The notes under the pieces are model-generated. The model was given only the letters and a program-made list of their open reading frames with translations, was not told where the DNA came from and made no database searches. Below, piece by piece: positions 1-6,967 of a DNA stretch of 42,652 nt (positions within the stretch are counted from its first letter, which is position 1; each line of letters starts with the position of its first letter). The DNA comes from Fusobacteriaceae bacterium (GTDB lineage Bacteria; Fusobacteriota; Fusobacteriia; Fusobacteriales; Fusobacteriaceae): the NCBI GenBank assembly GCA_031289425.1, contig JAITPM010000037.1, forward strand, positions 1 to 42,652, given 5' to 3'. The translations under genes were made by a program, and so were the position numbers.

Positions 1-332
1 ACATATTCATCAATATTATGTCCGCTTATATTGATTATTATCGGTGTTTTCACATTGGATTTTTTTAGATCATTCAAAGTGACATCACGTACATAGTCAA
101 TTCCGGGATTTTCAAGGCCTATACAGTTTAACATTCCCGCAGGCGTTTCCGCTACTCTTGTCCCGAAGTTTCCATTTCTTGGTTCCAAAGTAATACCTTT
201 TAATGCGATCGCTCCCAATATATTGGGGTCAAAATAATCTTTATATTCCAATCCAAATCCAAAACATCCCGAAGATGTAATAACAGGGTTTTTAAAATCT
301 ATATCTAAAAATTTACATTTAAGTCTTTCCAT
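1..332 (-). CDS. pyrD: Dihydroorotate dehydrogenase B, catalytic subunit (partial)
   Basis: This is the N-terminal part (about 110 residues) of a class 1B dihydroorotate dehydrogenase; the rest lies beyond the left edge. The class 1B enzyme oxidises dihydroorotate to orotate using FMN and passes electrons to PyrK. The translation opens MERLKCKFLDIDFKNPVI and continues with a SGCFGFG segment and an ALKGITLEPRNGN segment, both typical of the family's first beta strands and FMN-binding region. The ATG at 332-330 overlaps the TGA of pyrK (ATGA), so the two are probably translationally coupled. It is the third gene of the pyrB-pyrK-pyrD run. Family assignment is secure. Completeness of the gene cannot be judged. 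Confidence 0.93.
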   Translation of the reverse strand, partial: MERLKCKFLDIDFKNPVITSSGCFGFGLEYKDYFDPNILGAIALKGITLEPRNGNFGTRVAETPAGMLNCIGLENPGIDYVRDVTLNDLKKSNVKTPIIINISGHNIDEY

Positions 333-1285
333 TATTTCACCCCTTTCTTTTTCTTATCCGTCTTTTTTTTCTCTATCTTTTTTTTCTCTAATTTTTTATT
401 ATCTATTTTTTGCTCTTTATTTTTTTCTTCTTTATTTTTTTCTTCTTTATTTTCTTGTTCTTTCTTTTCTTCATTATCTGGGAAAGATATTTCACAGGCC
501 GTAGTATTTTCTATTGGTCTGACATTAATAACGGAAGTTGCATCGAATACAGGTCCATCATGACAGACTTTCTTCATCCCGTAAGTAGTAAGTATTGAGC
601 AGCCGACGCAAGCCTTTACTCCGCAGGCCATTCTGGATTCCAAAGAAACTTCGCAAAAAATATTTTTTTCAATTGCTAATTTGCCTATAATATCCATTAT
701 TACATGAGGGCCACACACATATATACTATCGTATTTCTTTTCCTCAAGCAATGATGATACTTTGGATACAACGCTCCCCCTGAGGCCGATAGAACCATCA
801 TCTGTAGTAACAAATGTAGAAATACCTTCCAAATCAAAGGATTCTAATATTTTGATAGCACTAAAGTCCCTACCACCTGCGACAAACGTAATCTTATTTG
901 TTCCCTTCAAAATGCTTATTAATTGCTTCATAGGTGCAATGCCCATTCCGCCACCGACTACAAGAATCTCTTTACCTACAATATTTGTAGAAAATCCATT
1001 TCCCAGAGGTCCATGAATTTCAATCTTATCTCCAAACTCAAATGATGATAAATCTTTCGTTCCTTTTCCTTTTACTTCATAATAAAATTCTAGAATATTA
1101 GTTTTGGTATTGGCGTAATGCAAACTGATAGGTCGTCTTAATGTGAAATATTCACTTTTACACTTAATCATAAAAAATTGTCCAGCTTTAGCTGCTTTTA
1201 TTGCTGTCTGAGAAGCAATTTTTAACAAATATTTGCCTCCTCCTATGTTTACATTAGACAATACAGCAGAATCTTCCAAAAACAT
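332..1285 (-). CDS. pyrK: Dihydroorotate dehydrogenase B, electron-transfer subunit
   Basis: PyrK carries FAD and a 2Fe-2S cluster and links PyrD to NAD+. The protein is 317 residues. A flavin-binding RRPISLHYA motif lies near residue 50, a nucleotide-binding GGGMGIAPM motif near 110, and a cysteine cluster (CGVKACVGC plus a later VCHDG) near 220-245 fits the 2Fe-2S site. Family members are usually about 250-265 residues. Here the core is followed by about 45 residues that are almost only Lys, Glu and Asn (repeats such as KEEKNKEEKNKEQK, then KKK-rich), which look disordered. The start at 1285 has a GGAGG ribosome-binding site. It follows pyrB by 63 bases and overlaps pyrD by four. Function is secure; the tail is unexplained. 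Confidence 0.94.
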   Translation of the reverse strand: MFLEDSAVLSNVNIGGGKYLLKIASQTAIKAAKAGQFFMIKCKSEYFTLRRPISLHYANTKTNILEFYYEVKGKGTKDLSSFEFGDKIEIHGPLGNGFSTNIVGKEILVVGGGMGIAPMKQLISILKGTNKITFVAGGRDFSAIKILESFDLEGISTFVTTDDGSIGLRGSVVSKVSSLLEEKKYDSIYVCGPHVIMDIIGKLAIEKNIFCEVSLESRMACGVKACVGCSILTTYGMKKVCHDGPVFDATSVINVRPIENTTACEISFPDNEEKKEQENKEEKNKEEKNKEQKIDNKKLEKKKIEKKKTDKKKKGVK

Positions 1286-1348
1286 ATTTCCCTCCTTGTA
1301 GCTCTATTTTAAAAATTAATTTTTTTATTTATTTTTTATATTATTTTT

Positions 1349-2416
1349 TTATATTATTTCTTTCCCGCAATAATAACAGAAATTTCCATAAGAAGTATTA
1401 ACGACCTTATTTTCTGTTTTTTCAAAATTTGTAACACACATAATATTATTACACTTGGAAGTTTTATAGGATATAATTTTATTATTATTTTCTGACCTAT
1501 AAGAATCGAATTTTTTTACTCCGAGAGCATAAGCAAACAGAGCCGATCTTATGGGGATACCGTTTGCTGCCTGTTTAAAATATAACGCATATTTGGTATC
1601 ATCCAAATCTACGCTTATTTCATCCACCCTGGGAAGTGGATGAAGAATTATCATATCATCCTTGCATTTATCTACTATTTTATCTTTTGAAATTTTATAT
1701 ATACCGCTGACTTGGTTGAACTCTTCCAAATTATCGAATCTTTCTTTCTGAATTCTTGTCATGTACATAATATCAATAATATTAAGGATATCACTATATT
1801 CAGATATAAGCTTGTATGAAATTTTTTTATTATCCAATTCTTGAAGGATGTGGGAAGGTATCTGGATTATATCCGGAGCTACAAAATAAAATTCACATCC
1901 AAAATCGGAAAGAGCTTTGGCCAATGAATGCACAGTTCTACCATATTTCATATCTCCAACAAAAGCTATTTTTAAATTTTCTAAAGTCCCGAATTGTTCT
2001 CTTATCGTATAGAGGTCAAGCAAAGTCTGGCTGGGATGTTCATTTGCCCCATCTCCGGCATTTAGTATAGGAACCCTTGATATTTCAGCTGCAAATTTGG
2101 CCGCTCCCTCTATCGAATGTCTCATCACAATGGCATCAGTATAGACTTCTACCATCTTTATAGTATCCCTCAGAGATTCACCCTTTTTTATTGAGCTGGC
2201 ATCCGGAGAATCAAAACCCAAAACTTTTGCCCCTACTCTATATGCAGCAGATATGAAAGACATTCTTGTCCTTGTGGAAGGTTCAAAAAAGAGACTTCCT
2301 ATGATTTTACCATCAAGAATGTTTGGCTTAGGATGTTTTTCGATTTCCTTTGCAAAGTCCAAAATATCATATATTTCTTCTTTTGACAAATCTTTAATTG
2401 ATAAAAAATTTTTCAT
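1349..2416 (-). CDS. pyrB: Aspartate carbamoyltransferase with fused PyrI-type zinc domain
   Basis: This enzyme condenses carbamoyl phosphate and aspartate, the committed step of pyrimidine synthesis. Residues 1 to about 305 are a complete catalytic chain: the carbamoyl-phosphate motif FFEPSTRTRMSF is near residue 50, HPSQTLLDLYTI near 127 and HPLPRVDEI near 260. The C-terminal 35 residues hold Cys322, Cys327, Cys347 and Cys350. The spacing CX4C-X19-CX2C matches the zinc domain of the ATCase regulatory chain PyrI (CX4C-X23-CX2C in E. coli). The allosteric nucleotide-binding domain of PyrI is absent, and no pyrI gene lies nearby. The zinc domain normally contacts the catalytic chain, so this looks like a catalytic-zinc fusion without allosteric control. 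Start ATG 2416 follows an AGGAGG site. Confidence 0.95.
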   Translation of the reverse strand: MKNFLSIKDLSKEEIYDILDFAKEIEKHPKPNILDGKIIGSLFFEPSTRTRMSFISAAYRVGAKVLGFDSPDASSIKKGESLRDTIKMVEVYTDAIVMRHSIEGAAKFAAEISRVPILNAGDGANEHPSQTLLDLYTIREQFGTLENLKIAFVGDMKYGRTVHSLAKALSDFGCEFYFVAPDIIQIPSHILQELDNKKISYKLISEYSDILNIIDIMYMTRIQKERFDNLEEFNQVSGIYKISKDKIVDKCKDDMIILHPLPRVDEISVDLDDTKYALYFKQAANGIPIRSALFAYALGVKKFDSYRSENNNKIISYKTSKCNNIMCVTNFEKTENKVVNTSYGNFCYYCGKEII

Positions 2417-2438
2417 GAATCCTCCTGTTTTGTAATTC

Positions 2439-2466
2439 TTTATATAACATTATGCAACTACAACAA
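2439..2466 (-). promoter_or_regulatory. Putative pyr operon promoter
   Basis: On the minus strand, TTGTTG (2466-2461) and TATAAA (2444-2439) are 16 bases apart, ending 22 bases before the pyrB start. The boxes are imperfect. The short leader leaves no room for a PyrR-type attenuator, and none is seen. Confidence 0.4.
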
Positions 2467-2473
2467 TTTTTTC

Positions 2474-2518
2474 AAGAAAAAGATGTACTTATCTCATTAT
2501 TCATGAGATAGATACATC
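2474..2518 (-). terminator. Terminator of the decarboxylase-arginase gene
   Basis: A long hairpin starts just after the stop of the fusion gene. The arms contain GATGTA/TACATC outside and TATCTCAT/ATGAGATA inside, with a short loop. It is followed on the minus strand by TTTTTC. It separates the fusion gene from the pyr genes. Confidence 0.8.
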
Positions 2519-2525
2519 CTATATT

Positions 2526-4874
2526 TTAATCTGGATTTACAACATAATTTGTAAGTTCATTTACAAAATTAAGCGTTTTATCATTTTTATCATTAACCGG
2601 GTTAAATTCTACTATATCAACAGATGTTACAAAATAATTTTTAAATAAGAATTTGAAAGTGTGAAAAACATCATCAATAGTAAATCCATTTCTTACAGGG
2701 ACACTTACCCCTGGGGCATATTCAGGATTTATAGAATCAATATCAAAACTTATATGTAAATTATCAATTTTTAAATATTCTTTTACTTCCTCTAAAGAAT
2801 TTTCTAAACCTTTTTCTGCTATTTCATCATAATAAAAGACTTTTACTCCAACTTGTTCGATTATTTCCCTTTCTTTAAAATCTAAATCTCTAACTCCAAA
2901 AATTACTATATTTTTACTGTCAATTTTTGCTCCTTCATAGAAACAATTGACAAGATCCCTGTCTCCTATCCCCTGTAACAAAGCAAGAGGCATTCCATGT
3001 ATATTCCCTGTAATTGTAGATTTGTCTGTATTCATATCTCCATGAGCATCTATCCAAATGACACCGATATCTTTTTCAAGAGATACACCGGAGATACTTC
3101 CCAAGGCAATCGAGTGGTCTCCACCTATTATAATAGGCCTATATCCGTCTTTTACTGATTGATAAACAGAACCGGCAATCTTTTCACAAGTGTTTAATAC
3201 CGTATTTTTATATTTTAAATTCCAATCGTTAAAATTTTCCCTTTGTTTTTCTATATCTATAATTTCCATTTCATCGAAAGTATCAGGAAAAGAAGAACAC
3301 AAAGTATCCGGAGAAAACTCTATTCCCGATCTATTTGCACCTAGATTCATAGGAACTCCGAAAAGAACGCTCTTCATCTTTTCTGCATAGATATATACTG
3401 CATCATCCTCTTCGATTACATTTATATACTCTACAGTTATGTCTTCAGGGCCTTGTACGTGCAGTGCTGCTTCTTTGAGGTCATTTACATATTCTATAAT
3501 TTCTCTAGATATTCTCTCACCCGGAGTTATGATAGGTATCCCTGGAGGATAAGCCATTATCATTTCTCCACATATTTTTCCTTCACTTTCGTTAAATTTT
3601 ATTCTGTTTTTAGCACTATAAAAAGCTTCTCGCGGAATCAATACCTGTGTTGGAATCGAAGGAATCTTAAAAAATTCTCTTTTTAGAACATTTTCTTTAC
3701 CATATAATTTTTTACTTATTTTTTTGAGAGCAGCTAATAACTTATCAATACTTTCATCGGTATCTCCGATAGTGATAAGACCTAAGACATTGTAAAAATC
3801 AGATAATTCCATTTGTATATTGTATTCATCCACAAGTATACGTTCCAGTTCGGCACCGGTCAACCCCAAATCCTTTGCTGTAATAGTAATTTTAGTGGGG
3901 TCAAATCCAAAAAACCCATCTTGTCCGGCCAATTCTTTTCCAAAACAATAAAATCCCGGTATTCTATTTACTTCTCTACGAAAGCGCTTAGCCAGATTTA
4001 TAGCATTATCCAAAAGCTCTCTGCCTTCTGTAGCTATCTGCCTCCTGGCACAATCGAGAGATGCCATCAATGGATAAGAAGGTGATGTCGTGCTCAAAAG
4101 ATTGAGAGTTTGTTGAACTCTATTTATATCGATTCTATCTGAATTTACATGTATCATAGACATCTGAGTCAATGCACCGATTATCTTATGAGTACTCTGA
4201 GCACAGATATCAGCCCCTGCGTCCATAGCAGAGATAGGTAGCTCATCATGAAAATGTAAATGTGGTCCATGAGCCTCATCCACAAGAAGTGGGATATCAT
4301 AGCTATGCACTATTTCAGCAATTTTTTTAATATCTGTAGTTACTCCATAATAAGTCGGATTTATTATAAGAACTGCCTTTATATCAGGATGTTGTTTCAA
4401 TGTATTTTCTATAGCCTTGGGACTAATACCGTTAGCTATTCCGAGGTTTTCATTTATTTCCGGGTTGACGTATACAGGTTCTGCACCACTTAAAATAATT
4501 CCTGCAGATACTGATTTATGTACGTTTCTAGGTACCAAAATTGTATCTCCGGCATTCATAACAGACATTATCATAACTTGTATAGCGCCGGATGTTCCGT
4601 TCACAGCAAAAAAGCTCTTTTTTACACCATATGCATCAGCTGCCAACTCCAAAGCTTCCCTTATGCAGCTCGTCGGGTGATGAAGGCCATCAACCATATC
4701 GAAAATTGTTACGTCCATCGTAAAAGGGCCATTTCCCATAAATTTATGAAATTCCTTATCTGCGCCTTTACCTCTCTTATGTCCCGGAACATGAAAAGGC
4801 AAAATATCTCTCTTGACGTAAACATCTTTTAGAACTGAAAATAAAGGTGTTTTGCTTTGATCCAATTTTGACAT
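2526..4874 (-). CDS. Orn/Lys/Arg decarboxylase fused to an arginase-type ureohydrolase
   Basis: A 782-residue protein with two complete enzymes. Residues 1 to about 485 are a fold-type-I PLP decarboxylase of the short Bacillus SpeA/YaaO type: PFHVPGHKRG near 27, FFAVNGTSG near 89, DEAHGPH near 200 (PLP Asp), SxHK with the PLP lysine at about 230, and the C-terminal YPPGIPIITPGE near 443. Residues from about 500 to the end are a ureohydrolase: IGGDHSIALGS (metal His near 587), DAHGD (609-613), TGNIHGMPLA (arginase-type substrate loop) and SFDIDSINPEYAPG (metal Asp near 711 and 713). The second half resembles arginase (RocF) more than agmatinase. Possible routes are arginine to ornithine to putrescine, or arginine to agmatine to putrescine; the decarboxylase substrate cannot be read from sequence. 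An in-frame TTG lies directly before the ATG at 4874; the ATG has AGGAGG five bases upstream. Confidence 0.93.
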   Translation of the reverse strand: MSKLDQSKTPLFSVLKDVYVKRDILPFHVPGHKRGKGADKEFHKFMGNGPFTMDVTIFDMVDGLHHPTSCIREALELAADAYGVKKSFFAVNGTSGAIQVMIMSVMNAGDTILVPRNVHKSVSAGIILSGAEPVYVNPEINENLGIANGISPKAIENTLKQHPDIKAVLIINPTYYGVTTDIKKIAEIVHSYDIPLLVDEAHGPHLHFHDELPISAMDAGADICAQSTHKIIGALTQMSMIHVNSDRIDINRVQQTLNLLSTTSPSYPLMASLDCARRQIATEGRELLDNAINLAKRFRREVNRIPGFYCFGKELAGQDGFFGFDPTKITITAKDLGLTGAELERILVDEYNIQMELSDFYNVLGLITIGDTDESIDKLLAALKKISKKLYGKENVLKREFFKIPSIPTQVLIPREAFYSAKNRIKFNESEGKICGEMIMAYPPGIPIITPGERISREIIEYVNDLKEAALHVQGPEDITVEYINVIEEDDAVYIYAEKMKSVLFGVPMNLGANRSGIEFSPDTLCSSFPDTFDEMEIIDIEKQRENFNDWNLKYKNTVLNTCEKIAGSVYQSVKDGYRPIIIGGDHSIALGSISGVSLEKDIGVIWIDAHGDMNTDKSTITGNIHGMPLALLQGIGDRDLVNCFYEGAKIDSKNIVIFGVRDLDFKEREIIEQVGVKVFYYDEIAEKGLENSLEEVKEYLKIDNLHISFDIDSINPEYAPGVSVPVRNGFTIDDVFHTFKFLFKNYFVTSVDIVEFNPVNDKNDKTLNFVNELTNYVVNPD

Positions 4875-4979
4875 CAATACCTCCTAAAAAAACTTTTATG
4901 TTTAAAACAAGCTGTTATGAACCATTTTATTAATCTATTTTTTTTTAAAAACTTATTATATAATTTTATATTGCAATGT

Positions 4980-5008
4980 ATTTTAAATTATTTTTTTTGA
5001 TATGTCAA
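4980..5008 (-). promoter_or_regulatory. Promoter of the decarboxylase-arginase gene
   Basis: TTGACA (5008-5003) and TAAAAT (4985-4980) on the minus strand are 17 bases apart. The implied leader is about 100 bases. No riboswitch-like structure was recognised in it. Confidence 0.7.
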
Positions 5009-5167
5009 TTATTTTTTTCATAAATTTTAATTTATAAATCAACGAAATTTTAATTTACAATATATATAACCAAATTTTTAAGAATATCAGGTTTATAATT
5101 TTATTTTATAAAAAATTATAAACTTTGAATACCGGCAATAAAATAATATATATTTTACAAAATTAGA
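5009..5167. other. AT-rich intergenic stretch between divergent promoters, with an inverted repeat
   Basis: The gap between the fusion gene and the next coding region (4875-5267) holds no credible gene. It has a leftward promoter near 4980-5008, a rightward one near 5168-5196, and between them a 12-base perfect inverted repeat (5091-5102 GTTTATAATTTT with 5112-5123). The rest is nearly pure A and T. Confidence 0.6.
5091..5123. repeat. 12-bp inverted repeat between divergent promoters
   Basis: Arms GTTTATAATTTT and AAAATTATAAAC are separated by 9 bases. Neither side has a terminator-type T run in a useful position, and the repeat lies upstream of both divergent promoters. It may be an operator, or chance in AT-only DNA. 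Confidence 0.4.
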
Positions 5168-5196
5168 TTGTTTTTTGTTATAAAAAAGAATATAAT
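5168..5196 (+). promoter_or_regulatory. Promoter of the small-gene pair
   Basis: TTGTTT (5168-5173), 17 bases, then TATAAT (5191-5196). The first start codon is about 70 bases downstream. Confidence 0.6.
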
Positions 5197-5267
5197 CTAT
5201 TCATAAATATAAAAACCCAATAAAAAATTATTTTAAATTATTCCGGATATTTGTGAGGTGAAAATCT

Positions 5268-5399
5268 ATGACTGAACATGAAATAGAAATACAAATGGAG
5301 AAAGCATTAAAAAAAATCCCTTTTGAGATTCGAAAAATAAAATTCATTTTATTTTTTCTTAAGTTTGTCAAGGGAATTAAAAGCGGGTTGAGATTATGA
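5268..5399 (+). CDS. Hypothetical 43-residue protein
   Basis: This small ORF begins ATG ACT GAA CAT and encodes 43 residues (MTEHEIEIQMEKALKKIP, then a basic and hydrophobic end with KFILFFLKFVKG). A GTGAGGTG ribosome-binding site lies six bases before the ATG. Its TGA overlaps the ATG of the next gene (ATGA), the usual mark of translational coupling. A recognisable promoter lies upstream. I do not recognise the family. The C-terminal half could form a short amphipathic or membrane-associated helix. The ribosome-binding site and overlap argue that it is real; a regulatory upstream ORF controlling the 94-residue protein is an alternative. Confidence 0.65.
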   Translation: MTEHEIEIQMEKALKKIPFEIRKIKFILFFLKFVKGIKSGLRL

Positions 5400-5680
5400 A
5401 TTCGGAAAAATTAGAAAAAATTAAAAATGGAATATCTAGAAAATTTGAAGAAATGGGTTTTTTTATTAAAGAGGATATAGAGGAATTAATAGATACTTAT
5501 CCTGAAATTGCAAAAAGGTTAGAAAATACAAAATTAAAGAAAATTAATTTTTTTTACGACGAAGACGAAAATTCCGTTGGATTTACTTTGGATGACGTAC
5601 AAGTAGAGTTCTTTATTAAGACCGGAGAAGATGAAAAAGGCCCGTGGTATGAAGCCGAAGCCGAGATCAGATATTTTTAA
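5396..5680 (+). CDS. Hypothetical acidic 94-residue protein
   Basis: A cytoplasmic-looking 94-residue protein without signal peptide or membrane segment. It starts with a charged helical stretch (residues 1-45, rich in Lys and Glu) and ends in a region that reads as beta strands (INFFYDEDENSVGFTLDDVQVEFFIKT, and WYEAEAEIRYF). Family not recognised. The start codon overlaps the stop of the 43-residue ORF. The gene ends directly in a bidirectional terminator. The two genes form their own small transcription unit between convergent and divergent neighbours. Confidence 0.75.
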   Translation: MNSEKLEKIKNGISRKFEEMGFFIKEDIEELIDTYPEIAKRLENTKLKKINFFYDEDENSVGFTLDDVQVEFFIKTGEDEKGPWYEAEAEIRYF

Positions 5681-5718
5681 AAATCGCTGCACATATTACT
5701 TTAAGTACAGCGATTTTT
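5680..5718. terminator. Bidirectional terminator
   Basis: The stem AAAATCGCTG / CAGCGATTTT (5680-5689 with 5708-5717) has a T run on either strand. It serves the small-gene pair from the left and the VWA gene from the right. Confidence 0.85.
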
Positions 5719-5722
5719 ATTA

Positions 5723-6922
5723 TTATTTTATTTGCTTTTTTAACGAGTCAGATACAGCTTTATCAAAGCTATCTACTGTAGTAGTGTTCTCTTTTATATA
5801 GGCATCTCTTTGCTTAGAAAGATTCAGTATTTTATCTCTTATTTCTTTTCTTTCAGCTATTTTTTTATTTATATATGTCTCTTGCTCATCCTTTGACATA
5901 GACTGCATTTCAGTCGGTAATGACTCTGTCTTTATATCCCCTAGTTTTGTTTCATTATTTTCTATAGCTTGTACCAAATCATCAGATGAATAGGCAAATT
6001 TATTTATAGATTTATTTACACTTCTAGAAACTTTGGCTTCTTTAGGAGCATAAGTTAATTTTGATGTCATTTCTTCTTTAGCTACGATTGCCGATTCTCT
6101 TTCTTCACTTTTACCGAATGGAATATAGACTTTATCCATTTGATTGCCAAGGTTTTGGATTTCCTCATCATAAGGAGTAGTAATCTCTACTATCCCTCCA
6201 TCTTGAGCAATAGAAAAATATTCTCCACCGGCATTTTGAGCTATTTCTCTCCAAAATTTATCAGTTCTCGGCAAATTACCACATTGTATTGTATTTATAA
6301 TAATACCATTTTTTTTAGCTGATTTGGCTGTAGCTACTGTTGTAGGAAAATCTTGATAATTAGTATGTGGCATTGCATCACCAACTAAAAATACGATTCT
6401 AGATAGATTTCTTCTAGGTTTAGACCAATTCATTTTACTTACTCCAACAAAAAGAGCTTGCCTCACGTCCTCTGGTTCATCTCCTCCACCTTCTGCTCTA
6501 AATCCCATAAGTTGACCATAGACTTCGTCCAAATCTTCACTTAAACCAGTCACTTTAGTCACATATTGATCTCCTCTATCCCTATAACCGACAAGGCCGA
6601 TTTTTACTTTAGATCCACTTTTCTGATTTTGTAATACATCGTTTATAATACTCCAAATTTTTGACTTTGCTCCGTTTATTAACCCATCCATAGATCCTGT
6701 AGTATCTAAAACGAATACTATTTCCACATCTTTTGCAATTTCTTGATTTTTTACCGGTTTTGTAGTCGTAGTTGTAGTTACTGTAGTAGTTGTAGTCGTC
6801 ACTGTTGTCCCTGATGTGCTGGATTTTGTAGTTGTTACGCTAGTTCCGGGCGCAGAAGTCTCCTTTCCAAGTAGAATTGATGTAACCAAACAAAAACATA
6901 ATATTAGATTGGTTCTTTTCAT
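5723..6922 (-). CDS. Secreted von Willebrand factor A domain protein
   Basis: A 399-residue exported protein. A Sec signal (MKRTNLILCFCLVTSILLG) precedes an almost pure Thr/Ser linker at about residues 24-54. The VWA domain follows from about residue 65, with the MIDAS motif as DTTGSMD (Asp73, Ser77); GYRDRGD and FLVGDAMPH fit later parts of the fold. From about residue 260 the protein is charged and helical, with EEMTSKL and repeated Lys/Glu segments. VWA domains bind ligands through a divalent metal. No lipobox or sortase signal is seen, so it is probably periplasmic or released. It is the last gene of a three-gene run with the M16 peptidase (45 bases upstream) and a membrane protein. Function is unknown beyond the domain. 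Confidence 0.85.
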   Translation of the reverse strand: MKRTNLILCFCLVTSILLGKETSAPGTSVTTTKSSTSGTTVTTTTTTVTTTTTTKPVKNQEIAKDVEIVFVLDTTGSMDGLINGAKSKIWSIINDVLQNQKSGSKVKIGLVGYRDRGDQYVTKVTGLSEDLDEVYGQLMGFRAEGGGDEPEDVRQALFVGVSKMNWSKPRRNLSRIVFLVGDAMPHTNYQDFPTTVATAKSAKKNGIIINTIQCGNLPRTDKFWREIAQNAGGEYFSIAQDGGIVEITTPYDEEIQNLGNQMDKVYIPFGKSEERESAIVAKEEMTSKLTYAPKEAKVSRSVNKSINKFAYSSDDLVQAIENNETKLGDIKTESLPTEMQSMSKDEQETYINKKIAERKEIRDKILNLSKQRDAYIKENTTTVDSFDKAVSDSLKKQIK

Positions 6923-6967
6923 AAAAATCCTCCTCTATACAATAAAATTATTTTTTTATTATTTTTT

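Noticed and set aside
410-598. Plus-strand ORF of 62 codons opposite the PyrK tail
   Set aside because: It is the antisense of the Lys/Glu-rich tract of pyrK. The repeated Phe, Ile and Leu come from T-rich low-complexity DNA, and no ribosome-binding site is present.
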